A DNA stretch of 64,000 nt, taken from Lacticaseibacillus rhamnosus. Lineage in GTDB: Bacteria > Bacillota > Bacilli > Lactobacillales > Lactobacillaceae. The stretch lies in the NCBI RefSeq assembly GCF_900636965.1, contig NZ_LR134331.1, positions 2,666,001 to 2,730,000 of the forward strand. The letters run 5' to 3'. Below are positions 9,301-17,485 of this stretch, in pieces. The position numbers were made by a program, and so were the translations under genes. Numbering within the stretch: position 1 is the stretch's first letter; every line of letters starts with the position of its first letter. The notes under the pieces are model-generated. The model was given only the letters and a program-made list of their open reading frames with translations, had not been told where the DNA came from and did not search any database.

Positions 9301-10272
9301 CTATTCAATAACCTTCTGCGCGTCTTGAGCAGCAGCCTTAACCCCTTTTCGAATCCGCCGCAGAAAATGCAGATAATGACCGGTTACAAAGACTAGCATC
9401 AGCGTTGCCGCGATCCACTCACCCCATTGCAGGACACTCATCAGATCATGCACTGTGCCATTCTGGGCAAAAGCCGCAATATATTTGGTCAATGCGGTGG
9501 CGGAAATGACCAAGGGGAACGTGAAGGCCGCAAAACTAGGGTAAAACGACAACCGCGTATACTGCCGAATACTAACCAACGTAATGAAATATAAACTCTG
9601 CGCAAAAATCAGCATCCCTGTTGCCAGCCAGAAGTTAGGGTGGTCAAAACTGGCCAGATAACCGGTCAGACACAACGAGGCCGGGGCTGCCATAATGGTT
9701 AATAATGGTTGAGTCGCTTCGGGCAAAGGCACATGCCGTAACCGGTGAAGCACAAACGGAAACAAGGCAACATAAATCACCAACGCCATCCAGAAAAGCG
9801 GCTGACCTAGCGCCGGTACAAATTGACTGCTGGTCACCGGAATCACGCCCAAGCCAACAAACGTGACAAACCAGCTCGGGTAAATCATTCGCCATGCTTT
9901 CGGTTGTGAAATCAAATGCCGCAGAACAAAGAAAATCATCAACCCAAAGTGAATCGCCACCGCCATCAGCCAAACAATCGTCGCAACCGGCAACGGCATC
10001 CCCCAAGCAACAAAGTAAGTGCACAAGATCATCAGCGTCATTGAAAAAGTTGGCGAAACCGAAGCAATAATCGGATCCTTCAAACTACCAGCAGCATGAA
10101 GCGGCGTCAAACAAAGCTTCAGCAAAACCAATCCAAACAACAACCCAGCTACGATCCCAGTCAAATCACCAACCAACTGCCAACCAGCTAATTTATACAA
10201 ATTCCCCAACGAAGCCAACCCCAACGTCAACCCCGCCATGGGTAACGGTACCTGCTTTAAAAAATTACGCAT
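9301..10272 (-). CDS. TDT family (TehA/SLAC1-fold) membrane transporter
   Basis: The 323-aa protein has about ten hydrophobic helices, beginning KQVPLPMAGLTLGLASLGNL, a sequence typical of the tellurite-resistance/dicarboxylate transporter family (C4-dicarboxylate or anion channel fold). The ATG at 10272 has a perfect AGGAGG site 6 nt upstream. A longer 353-residue reading would translate a palindromic repeat and is rejected. Three tandem palindromic repeats begin 3 bp upstream of the ribosome site, so any transcript starting further upstream carries them in its leader. The substrate is unknown. Confidence 0.82.
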   Translation of the reverse strand: MRNFLKQVPLPMAGLTLGLASLGNLYKLAGWQLVGDLTGIVAGLLFGLVLLKLCLTPLHAAGSLKDPIIASVSPTFSMTLMILCTYFVAWGMPLPVATIVWLMAVAIHFGLMIFFVLRHLISQPKAWRMIYPSWFVTFVGLGVIPVTSSQFVPALGQPLFWMALVIYVALFPFVLHRLRHVPLPEATQPLLTIMAAPASLCLTGYLASFDHPNFWLATGMLIFAQSLYFITLVSIRQYTRLSFYPSFAAFTFPLVISATALTKYIAAFAQNGTVHDLMSVLQWGEWIAATLMLVFVTGHYLHFLRRIRKGVKAAAQDAQKVIE

Positions 10273-10283
10273 AACATCCTCCT

Positions 10284-10403
10284 GAGCGTGAGCTGGCGCG
10301 GTTAGGGATCGGAGTGTAAGTGGCCTTGGGCGTGATGGTCGCACTTTGACCATTGCGACCAAGGTCCTTACACGCAGATCCCTGCGCCAGCGAACGCGTT
10401 ATG
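10284..10403. repeat. 120-bp palindromic repeat, copy B
   Basis: First of three head-to-tail copies. Stems: TAGGGATC/GATCCCTG, GTGTAAG/CTTACAC, CCTTGG/CCAAGG, GATGGTC/GACCATT. It ends ACGCGTTATG, whose last base starts the next copy. Confidence 0.88.
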
Positions 10404-10522
10404 AGCGCGAACCGGCGCGCTTAGAAGTCGGAGTGTAAGTGGCCTCAGGCGTGATGGCCCGCACTTGGCCATTGCGACTGAGGTCCTTACACGCAGATTT
10501 CTGCGCCGGTGAGCGCGTTATG
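10403..10522. repeat. 120-bp palindromic repeat, copy C
   Basis: Second tandem copy. Stems: TAGAAGTC/GATTTCTG (G-U tolerated), CCTCAG/CTGAGG and GATGGCC/GGCCATT. The central stem differs from copy B on both sides in a compensating way. Confidence 0.88.
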
Positions 10523-10640
10523 AGCGTGAGCTGGCGCGGTTAGAGATCGGAGTGTAAACGACCTTGGGCGTGATGGCCGCACCTTGACCATTGCACCCAA
10601 GGTCCCCACACTTCGATCCCTGCGCCAGCAAACGCATAAT
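10522..10640. repeat. 120-bp palindromic repeat, copy D
   Basis: Third tandem copy, with a slightly worn right side (CCCCACACTTCGATCCCTG, ending AACGCATAAT). Stems CCTTGGG/CCCAAGG and AGAGATC/GATCCCT are still pairable. Confidence 0.82.
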
Positions 10641-10734
10641 CAATCACATGCTCCCCAGTCTAACAAGAACAGCTAACATCAACCAAATGAATCTTTTGCA
10701 TCGTTAATATTCATGAATCGAATATCAGCCCTAG

Positions 10735-10775
10735 AAAAAAGCGTTGGTAAATCAACCTTTCGCTGATGCCAACGC
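10735..10775 (-). terminator. Terminator of the ABC export operon
   Basis: Read on the minus strand, GGCGTTGG...CCAACGC is followed by TTTTTT. It lies about 40 bp after the stop of the ABC permease. Confidence 0.8.
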
Positions 10776-10813
10776 CTATCGACTTGTTACTTGCCATCAG
10801 GACGACCATCAAT

Positions 10814-11578
10814 TTAATAAACAAGCTTTTTTTCGACCAAGTTGATTGGAATTAGCGCAATTATTAACAATACAACGAACAACCAAACCAGATTAGCCAA
10901 TTGACCACTCAAATTACCATCAGCTAATCCGCGAATTAGGCCCACCGCATGGGTTAACGGCGAAAACCAGCCAACCTGTTTCAACCAGCTGGCCACATGA
11001 CTCAACGGGAAAAACGTGTTGGAAAACATAAACATGGGTTGAATAACCAACATCGTGTAATAGTTCAGATAATCTCTGCTAGGTGCCATCAGTGTGAAAG
11101 CCAGTCCCAAGAATCCAAACAGGGTACCCGTAATAAACAAAACCATTGGAATTAACATTGCCCAAAAACTGCTAATGGTTCCCATCAGTAGCGCCACTAG
11201 CATAAATAGTGTCCCGAAGATGACGCTCCGGATACCGGCCCAAATAGCTTGACCGACAATGATATCCGGCAGGCTGATCGGACCGGTGCTCATTTCATAA
11301 TATGTTTTGTCTAAATGCATCTGGATATAGGCATTAACCGTGCTCTCATTGTTGGATGCGTTCATCGCCGTCCCAGCAATCAAGCCTAACGTAATAAACT
11401 TCAAGTAAGGCATCCCGTCTACTTGGCCAACAAAACTGCCTAAACCCAAACCCATCGCTACTAAATACAGGATCGGATCAAACAGATTAGGAAAAATAGA
11501 GATTTTAAACAACTTCTTGAAGCTCATCCAATCACGATAGATCACATGACCGATGCCTTTAATCTTGAGTTTGTTCAA
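10814..11578 (-). CDS. ABC-2 type transporter permease (NodJ/DrrB-like)
   Basis: This integral membrane half of an ABC exporter has six predicted hydrophobic segments and an ABC-2 core (PILYLVAMGLGLG near the N-terminus). I place the start at the TTG at 11578 (MNKLKIKGIGHVIYRDW), which has AGGGGCGGG 6-10 nt upstream; the upstream ATG/TTG at 11596/11599 lack a ribosome site. It would then overlap the ATPase gene by 20 bp, giving a coupled two-gene operon. Substrate unknown, probably a drug, lipid-linked molecule or peptide. Confidence 0.82.
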   Translation of the reverse strand: MNKLKIKGIGHVIYRDWMSFKKLFKISIFPNLFDPILYLVAMGLGLGSFVGQVDGMPYLKFITLGLIAGTAMNASNNESTVNAYIQMHLDKTYYEMSTGPISLPDIIVGQAIWAGIRSVIFGTLFMLVALLMGTISSFWAMLIPMVLFITGTLFGFLGLAFTLMAPSRDYLNYYTMLVIQPMFMFSNTFFPLSHVASWLKQVGWFSPLTHAVGLIRGLADGNLSGQLANLVWLFVVLLIIALIPINLVEKKLVY

Positions 11579-12317
11579 TATCTTCCCGCCCCTCATCAAA
11601 ATTTGTCATTTTCAAGTAAGCCTCTTCCAGCGTGGCATAACCATACTTTAGCGGAAGTTCTTTAACAGGAGCTTCTGCTAAAGCAACGCCATGATCAACA
11701 ATCATAACGTTGTCCGCCAACGCCTCGATTTCATCAACATAATGCGACGTGAGTAAAATGGAAACGCCGCGTTTTTTTAAATCATTGATTCGGTGCCAAA
11801 AGACATGTCTTGATTGAATATCAAGCCCAGTGGTGGGTTCATCTAGAATGATCAGTTTAGGATCATTGATAAGCGCCCGCGCCAAGACTAAGCGGCGACG
11901 CATCCCTCCTGACAGACTGGTTGTTGCTTTATTTTGGTAATGAGACAACCCAACAAACTTTAACAATTGCTCGGCTTTTTCAGCAGCCACTTTAACCGTT
12001 AAATCAAATAAGATACCATGAGCGATCATATTTTCTTTAACGGTCAGCGTTGTGTCCAGTAAGTCATCTTGCATAACCACCCCAATCGTCCTTTTAGCTA
12101 ATCGAGGTTGTTTAACAATATCGATCCCGTTGATAAAAATTTTCCCGGAAGTAATGGCGGTCGTCGCATAAATCATTTTTAAAGTTGTCGATTTACCAGC
12201 GCCATTAGGTCCCAAGACAGCTAACGTTTTCCCGCGATCCAAGGACAGTGAAATGCCTTTAACTGCCTCAAAGTTTCCATAACGCTTAACTACTTTTTCA
12301 ACCTGTAAAATTTTCAC
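11559..12317 (-). CDS. ABC transporter ATP-binding protein (export, NodI/DrrA-like)
   Basis: The 252-aa ATPase shows Walker A GPNGAGKST (near residue 36), signature LSGGMRRR, Walker B LIILDEPTTG and an H-loop (LLTSHY). The start is a GTG at 12317 with GGAGG about 11 nt upstream. The partner permease overlaps its 3' end. It is divergent from an ArsR-like regulator, which may control it. Confidence 0.87.
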   Translation of the reverse strand: MKILQVEKVVKRYGNFEAVKGISLSLDRGKTLAVLGPNGAGKSTTLKMIYATTAITSGKIFINGIDIVKQPRLAKRTIGVVMQDDLLDTTLTVKENMIAHGILFDLTVKVAAEKAEQLLKFVGLSHYQNKATTSLSGGMRRRLVLARALINDPKLIILDEPTTGLDIQSRHVFWHRINDLKKRGVSILLTSHYVDEIEALADNVMIVDHGVALAEAPVKELPLKYGYATLEEAYLKMTNFDEGREDIEQTQD

Positions 12318-12370
12318 AGCCGGACACCTCCACTAGCGAAACAAATATCGCTTTTCATAGGCTTAACTAA

Positions 12371-12395
12371 CGCCCTTGTTCTAAATTTTAGGGCG
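12371..12395. promoter_or_regulatory. Inverted repeat in the divergent promoter region
   Basis: CGCCCT and AGGGCG flank 13 AT-rich bases between the ABC operon and the regulator. It could be an operator for the divergent ArsR-like protein; no function is proven. Confidence 0.35.
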
Positions 12396-12470
12396 CAGTC
12401 ATTTCCATGCGCATCGAAATGTGGAATAATTAAAGCGCGGTTATTATTCGCCGATAAGGAGGTTCGTTTC

Positions 12471-13169
12471 ATGGCAAAAGAATTACCTAACATCACCAAG
12501 ATTGCAGTCGCTTTGTCCAATCACTCAAAAATGCTAGTTTTAGACAGTCTCATGGATAAACGCGGTCACACACTTCTAGAAATAGCCCGCGAAGCCAACA
12601 TTCAACCTCAAACCGCCAGTTATCACTTACAGAACTTCATTAACAACGGTTGGGTTAAAATGGAAAAATCCGGCCGTTTTCACTATTTCTTCTTAGTGAG
12701 TGATCAGGTTGCCGCACTCATCGAACAATTCAGTCCACTTTCACCATCAGCGTCAACCCATACCTTAACCAGAGCCCTTAAGGTTGATAAAATGCGGACT
12801 TTCCGTTCTTGCTACGACCATATGGCGGGAAAAATAGGCGTTTTGATTACCGATCAACTCTTGGCTGATCACCTCATTAGCGAAGAACCTCAAGCATATC
12901 AAGTCACGCCGGATGGTCTGAACTTCTTTGAAAAGGGTTTGAATATTGATCTTGAAACCGTCCAAAAAAAGAAACGTCTCTTTACCGTTAAATGTCTGGA
13001 CTGGAGCGAACGAAAACATCATCTCGGCGGTGCCTTGGGTAATGCCATTTTTGATGCATTTTCAAAGCAAGCTTTTGTTGAACGTGATCCCAACACCAAA
13101 CGAGCGCTTTATCTGACGGCAGAAGGAAAGTATTTTCTACACACTGAATTGAACTGCCAATTTGAATAA
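12471..13169 (+). CDS. ArsR-like winged-helix transcriptional regulator
   Basis: The 232-aa protein has an N-terminal winged helix (SKMLVLDSLMDKRGHTLLEIA, residues about 20-80, with the recognition helix QPQTASYHLQNF) like ArsR/SmtB proteins. A C-terminal domain of about 130 residues has no metal-binding Cys motif. The ATG has a perfect AAGGAGG 8 nt upstream. It is divergent from the ABC export pair, so it is a candidate local repressor. Confidence 0.82.
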   Translation: MAKELPNITKIAVALSNHSKMLVLDSLMDKRGHTLLEIAREANIQPQTASYHLQNFINNGWVKMEKSGRFHYFFLVSDQVAALIEQFSPLSPSASTHTLTRALKVDKMRTFRSCYDHMAGKIGVLITDQLLADHLISEEPQAYQVTPDGLNFFEKGLNIDLETVQKKKRLFTVKCLDWSERKHHLGGALGNAIFDAFSKQAFVERDPNTKRALYLTAEGKYFLHTELNCQFE

Positions 13170-13185
13170 ACCGACCGGAACGCAT

Positions 13186-13223
13186 AAAAGCCACCCATCG
13201 CAGAACAATGATGGGTGGCTTTT
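13186..13223. terminator. Bidirectional terminator
   Basis: AAAAGCCACCCATC and its exact complement enclose a 10-nt loop, with T-tracts usable on both strands. It separates the regulator from the convergent CPBP gene. Confidence 0.85.
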
Positions 13224-13312
13224 GTACATTCATTAACGCTTTTAGCAATTCGGAATCTGCCCATAGCCAAGGAAGCTCACGCGGCAATGGCTGGTTGTTA
13301 GGATCACGCTGC

Positions 13313-13960
13313 TTAAACCAATAAAATCGTCGCATTATTCAGTATGTGCAAACCGATTGAATAGCGCATGTCCCGCGTACGCAGGTAGGTCCAGGCTAAG
13401 ACAGCGCCAAGTGCGGCATAAATAAAAATATTGTAGTCAATGCGCGACCCCGCCACATGGGCAAAGCCAAATGCAAATGCACTCACCAACACGCTAACCC
13501 ACTGCCAGGAACGTTTCTGCAATGAGCCAAAGCTATTCATCAAAAGACCACGGAATAAATATTCTTCGACAATGGGACCACCGACGACCGCCAGCAACTT
13601 AATTCCCCATGGATACGTGTGAACCAGCTTAATCAAATTACTCTGATTTGCTGCCAGGGGTGCATGGGTTAACTGCATAATGAGTGAATTCGTCACCTGA
13701 ATCAAAAGCAGTAAGCCGATGCCTTGCAAGACGACCGCAACGGGATGGGCAACTTTTAAAGGCGATTGCTGGCGATATAAGCGCCGGTAACAAACCATCA
13801 AGGCGGCAATCAATGCCCCAAATGCAATGATAAACGCCGCGATCGCACCGACCATCCCCCAAGTTAGTTCGCTGCGAACAAGTGCAAGTTCGGCCAGAGA
13901 GTAGAACAAGAAACCGACAATAACGCCAAAAATTTGAATGATGGAACGGAGGATTTGCAA
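13313..13960 (-). CDS. CPBP family intramembrane metalloprotease
   Basis: The 215-aa polytopic protein carries the CPBP (Abi/Rce1-like) signature: EEYLFRG with the paired glutamates (residues about 136-142), FAHV (motif 2) and HILNN (motif 3). Members are membrane proteases; in lactic acid bacteria some give bacteriocin self-immunity, which is not shown here. The start is probably a TTG at 13960 with AAAGGATC about 9 nt upstream. The protein ends only 5 residues after motif 3, shorter than many homologues. Confidence 0.85.
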   Translation of the reverse strand: MQILRSIIQIFGVIVGFLFYSLAELALVRSELTWGMVGAIAAFIIAFGALIAALMVCYRRLYRQQSPLKVAHPVAVVLQGIGLLLLIQVTNSLIMQLTHAPLAANQSNLIKLVHTYPWGIKLLAVVGGPIVEEYLFRGLLMNSFGSLQKRSWQWVSVLVSAFAFGFAHVAGSRIDYNIFIYAALGAVLAWTYLRTRDMRYSIGLHILNNATILLV

Positions 13961-14042
13961 AATAAACGATCCTTTCGTAGGCAGTCACTTGGACTGACGG
14001 ATAACGATGTCACAACATTGCTAGCAACTTATAATAAAAAAA

Positions 14043-14069
14043 GCCCGACCAGATAACTATCTGTCAGGC
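14043..14069 (-). terminator. Terminator of tRNA-Thr
   Basis: On the minus strand GCCTGACAGATA pairs (one bulge, one G-U) with TATCTGGTCGGGC, followed by seven T. It begins about 12 nt after the tRNA 3' end. Confidence 0.8.
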
Positions 14070-14080
14070 ATTTCATTTGC

Positions 14081-14153
14081 AGCCGTCTATCGGGCTTGAA
14101 CCGACGACCTCATCCTTACCATGGATGCGCTCTACCGACTGAGCTAAGACGGC
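14081..14153 (-). tRNA. tRNA-Thr (anticodon GGT)
   Basis: The minus strand folds into a complete 73-nt cloverleaf. The acceptor is GCCGTCT/AGACGGC with discriminator T. The D-arm is GCTCAGTCGGTAGAGC and the anticodon stem CATCC/GGATG holds loop ATGGTAA, so the anticodon is GGT. The T-arm has GGTTCAAGC. CCA is not encoded. Confidence 0.95.
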
Positions 14154-14291
14154 AAATGACTTGGTTGTTTAAAAACAACTGCCTAATTAATGTACACTAA
14201 ATCGCCATTCCCCGCAAGCCCTTTTTGGAAAAATATCGCACCAAGCCATTTTCCAACTGCAAATTTCAAGCTGTTAGCCACGTCAATGGGT

Positions 14292-15893
14292 TCAAACCGT
14301 TACAATCTGGTCAAGCTGATCTTTAATCTCCGGACGAAGGTTATGGGTCACCATGATCAGTGTGGTCTTGGGCAACGATACCAGTAATTTTTCGATGGCG
14401 AGTCCTGACTTAGGATCAAGTGCCGCCGTGCCTTCATCACTGATGATGACGTGGCTTTGGCGAATGAGGCCGCGCGCCAAGGCAATTCGCTGTTTTTGAC
14501 CGCCTGACAAGTCTGCCCCATTATGTTCCAAAACCGTATCAAGTCCCTGTTCCTGTTGCGCCATAAACGTTGTCAGCCGCGCAGCTTCAATCGCATGCTG
14601 CAACACATCATCAGCCACCTGCTGTCCCAGCGTCAAGTTAAAGCGAATGGTGTCGTTGAAGATATAAGGTGCCTGATCAATATAGGTAATCTGATCCCGC
14701 AAAGAGCGCGGATCAAGCTTCTGATAGTTTTGGGCGTCCCACGTGATTTGCCCTTGATAATCGGCTAGCACATCGCTAATCAGTCGCAACAAGGTGGTTT
14801 TCCCATGGCCGGATGGTCCGACAATGGCAATTTTCTTACCTGCCGTCAACGTCATCGTCACATCCTTAAGTACCGGCTCCTTGCGATGCGGATAGGTGAA
14901 AGTGACATCCTGCAGATGAATGCCTTCTTCCAAACCATTAACTGGCTCTTTCGGTTTTTGCGGTGATGGAATCGCCTTGGCAAACTTATCAAAAATCGGT
15001 GCGACTGATTTAACCGTGGTCAGGGCAAAACTCATCAAGGTTAAGCCACTAAAAGTCGTCCCGGCCACTGAATGAATTGTGACAACCGCCCCAACCGGAA
15101 TCACGCGGTTATATGCCAGCAATCCGGCTTGGATCAGCAGGAAAAGTTGACTGCCTAGATTCACCAAATTAATCAAGAATTGCGTGGCCATATTGAATTG
15201 AATATACCCAACTTGTGCGTGCCCGGCCGCATTCGATGCATGAAACACCCGATCCACCATGACGTGACGGCGATTCGCCATAAATAAGGTATTGAAGCCT
15301 TCAAGAATATCCGTAATTCGATTAGTCAGTTTCTCGTTTTCCTGACTCCATTTTGCCGCCGCAGCGCTTAGCTTTTTACGATAAATCATCGGAACCGTGA
15401 TCAATAGCACTGCACAAACCAAGGTGGTGGCAAATAACGATGCTTGATAGGTCAATAGCACAAAGATACTAAGCACAACTTGCCAGCTCGCCTGAATGAG
15501 ATAGCCAACATTGCGCAGTCCCTGGGTATTAATCGTATTGACATCGTTGGTCATCCACGAGGTATACACCGCATCCGACCGCGCATGGTACTGTTCAAAC
15601 GGCATCGCAGCAATGCTCTTCGTTATTTCGGTACGAATGTCATTATTGAGCCGCCGTTGTAGTGACACCTGATAAATATTGGTCAGCGTCTGCATCACCA
15701 GTTGAAAGATAGTCGCTACCACCATCACAATCGCAGCAGTCACAAAGGCATTTACTTTAAACTGGGTCAACGCAGTAATCATATTCCCAGTAAAAATTGA
15801 CACAGCAGTCAGCGCAGAAATTTCAAGTCCATACATCAGGATAAACACGCCAAACCGCCACTTAAGCCGGAAAAGATATTGTCGAAACGTCAC
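14292..15893 (-). CDS. ABC transporter with fused membrane and ATPase domains
   Basis: The 533-aa half-transporter has an exporter-type membrane domain (residues about 1-300, six helices), then an ATPase with Walker A GPSGHGKTT, signature LSGGQKQR and a Walker B where DEGTAALD replaces the usual DEPTSALD. A ribosome site AAAGGGAGG ends 1 nt before the ATG at 15899 but 7 nt before a GTG at 15893, so the GTG is the better start. It stands alone between a tRNA and an HD hydrolase gene. It probably works as a homodimer; the substrate is unknown. Confidence 0.87.
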   Translation of the reverse strand: MTFRQYLFRLKWRFGVFILMYGLEISALTAVSIFTGNMITALTQFKVNAFVTAAIVMVVATIFQLVMQTLTNIYQVSLQRRLNNDIRTEITKSIAAMPFEQYHARSDAVYTSWMTNDVNTINTQGLRNVGYLIQASWQVVLSIFVLLTYQASLFATTLVCAVLLITVPMIYRKKLSAAAAKWSQENEKLTNRITDILEGFNTLFMANRRHVMVDRVFHASNAAGHAQVGYIQFNMATQFLINLVNLGSQLFLLIQAGLLAYNRVIPVGAVVTIHSVAGTTFSGLTLMSFALTTVKSVAPIFDKFAKAIPSPQKPKEPVNGLEEGIHLQDVTFTYPHRKEPVLKDVTMTLTAGKKIAIVGPSGHGKTTLLRLISDVLADYQGQITWDAQNYQKLDPRSLRDQITYIDQAPYIFNDTIRFNLTLGQQVADDVLQHAIEAARLTTFMAQQEQGLDTVLEHNGADLSGGQKQRIALARGLIRQSHVIISDEGTAALDPKSGLAIEKLLVSLPKTTLIMVTHNLRPEIKDQLDQIVTV

Positions 15894-16104
15894 GGCCATG
15901 CCTCCCTTTAAAAGCACCCATTTAAAGTTGGAAAATAATGGTTTTCACCATGCTGTCCGTATTAGGCACACCGCTTCATCGCCAGACAATGTTTCATCCA
16001 ACACCAAGCGTTGCAGCCAATTTTCACTTAATTATGAGTCTTTTCTGAGCAAGATTAGAATACCCAAATAATAGCATTACATTTTCGGAAAAACAATCGC
16101 ACCA

Positions 16105-16749
16105 TTAGCGTTCCCCCTGCCACTCTGCTTTAAATTCGTCCAAAAATGACAGCATCACTTGCTGCCGATGCTCAGCAAGCTGTTTGGCTGCCGATGTATT
16201 GAGCTGATCCTTTAACTTCAACAGCTTTTCATAAAAGTGATTGATAACCGTGCTGTCTTTTCCCCGGTAGCTGCTTGCGGTCAGGGTCGTTCTTGGTGCC
16301 AGTGCCGGATCGTGCATGCGACCACCATGCGCACCGGCGTACATAAACGCGCGCCCGATTCCGATCGCACCAATCGCGTCCAACCGATCCGCATCTTGCA
16401 CCAACTGTCCTGCCACTGATAACGGTTGATGCTTGCCTAAATTTGCTTTGAACGACATGTGGTCAATAATTTCTGTCACTGCCTGAATCTGCACCTGCGT
16501 CAACCCGGCCGCGGCCATCGCTTGCTGGGCGGCTGCTTTTGCTGCGCCGACATCTGCCACCAACTTATCGTCATAAGTATCATGCATGGTTGCCGCAGCC
16601 ACGACAACCGTTGCATCAACGCCTGCTGTTTTGGCTACTAGTTGTTTTGCATTCGCCACCACCCGTTCAATATGATCGAAGCCATGCCCGCTATGATCCT
16701 GCGATGAAACTTTTTTCGCATATTCCGTCAATATTTGCCAGTCAATCAC
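16105..16749 (-). CDS. HD domain phosphohydrolase
   Basis: The 214-aa protein shows an HD-superfamily metal site: H in GHGFDHIERV, the HD doublet in ATMHDTYDD and a distal Asp in VQDADRLDAIG. It resembles the small YedJ-type HD hydrolases, which are nucleotide or phosphoester hydrolases of uncertain substrate. The start is GTG at 16749 with AAGGAG 11 nt upstream. It is divergent from a MarR-like regulator. Confidence 0.85.
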   Translation of the reverse strand: MIDWQILTEYAKKVSSQDHSGHGFDHIERVVANAKQLVAKTAGVDATVVVAAATMHDTYDDKLVADVGAAKAAAQQAMAAAGLTQVQIQAVTEIIDHMSFKANLGKHQPLSVAGQLVQDADRLDAIGAIGIGRAFMYAGAHGGRMHDPALAPRTTLTASSYRGKDSTVINHFYEKLLKLKDQLNTSAAKQLAEHRQQVMLSFLDEFKAEWQGER

Positions 16750-16854
16750 GTTTCAACACTCCTTAGCTGATAATCATCAAAAATTAATGTGATGCCATGA
16801 ACAATTTAACTAGTTATCCGCCCTAATTGTTGCGCCCCTTAACCTCAAGAGTTC

Positions 16855-16867
16855 ATACTTAAAGTAT
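16855..16867. promoter_or_regulatory. Candidate MarR operator
   Basis: A perfect 13-bp palindrome (ATACTT-A-AAGTAT) lies 34 bp upstream of the MarR-like gene, which fits autoregulation. Inferred from position only. Confidence 0.45.
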
Positions 16868-16900
16868 AAAGAGGTTATGTAAAAAAGGGGGAACATGACG

Positions 16901-17317
16901 ATGAAAAAGCAATATTTGTCGGCCAGCCAGTCGGTCAACCAATTTAATCGGCTTTTTTCACCGGTGTCAACGGCTGACATTCCATTGAATCAACAAAATC
17001 TGCTCTTTTGGATGGCGACCGATTCGACACCTCGAACACCAACGAATCTGGCCAAAGAAATGCACGTCACCAAGGCTGCCATTACCAAAGCAAGCGGTCC
17101 ACTGCTCGAACGCGGCCTGCTCGACAAGCAACCCGATCCCGAAGACTGCCGTAGTTTCAAACTCGTGCTGAGTGAAGCCGGCGAAAAGGCTGTCGAAGAC
17201 TTGGGACCGGAATATTTAGGCAATCTCGAGCGTCTGTACAATGAGTTAGGTGAAAAGAAATACCTCAAACTCATCAAACTGCTCAGCCAAGCAACCGGCG
17301 TCACGGTAAAAGAATAG
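16901..17317 (+). CDS. MarR family transcriptional regulator
   Basis: The 138-aa winged-helix protein has a DNA-binding core TPTNLAKEMHVTKAAITKAS followed by the wing LLDKQPDPEDCRSF. Two ATGs are possible. The one at 16895 is only 3 nt from the GGGGG site, whereas 16901 is 9 nt away and is preferred. It sits upstream of the UvrA-like ATPase gene but is separated from it by a terminator. Confidence 0.85.
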   Translation: MKKQYLSASQSVNQFNRLFSPVSTADIPLNQQNLLFWMATDSTPRTPTNLAKEMHVTKAAITKASGPLLERGLLDKQPDPEDCRSFKLVLSEAGEKAVEDLGPEYLGNLERLYNELGEKKYLKLIKLLSQATGVTVKE

Positions 17318-17347
17318 TTCGTCACCCATATTTGTAAAATCGCATAC

Positions 17348-17376
17348 GCCTTACGCATCACCGCGTAAGGCTTTTT
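17348..17376 (+). terminator. Rho-independent terminator of the MarR gene
   Basis: GCCTTACGC/GCGTAAGGC form a 9-bp stem with a 6-nt loop, followed by TTTTT. Confidence 0.88.
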
Positions 17377-17485
17377 GGCATATTCCGATAAATTTGATGC
17401 TTTTCTCAGCTGCGTTACAATAAACTCATCAGCCTTTTCAAACTGACTCACCGAAACGTTTTGTCTGCCAAAGGAGCGTGTTGCA

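Noticed and set aside
10273-10362. N-terminal extension of the TDT carrier into copy B
   Set aside because: Same artefact: the frame happens to stay open in the repeat; the real start at 10272 has a perfect AGGAGG.
12988-13335. 115-codon minus-strand frame overlapping the end of the CPBP gene
   Set aside because: It starts inside the CPBP 3' end, reads through a strong terminator and then antisense to the regulator. Its first part could reflect a frameshifted CPBP tail, but the intact HILNN motif and stop make this unnecessary.
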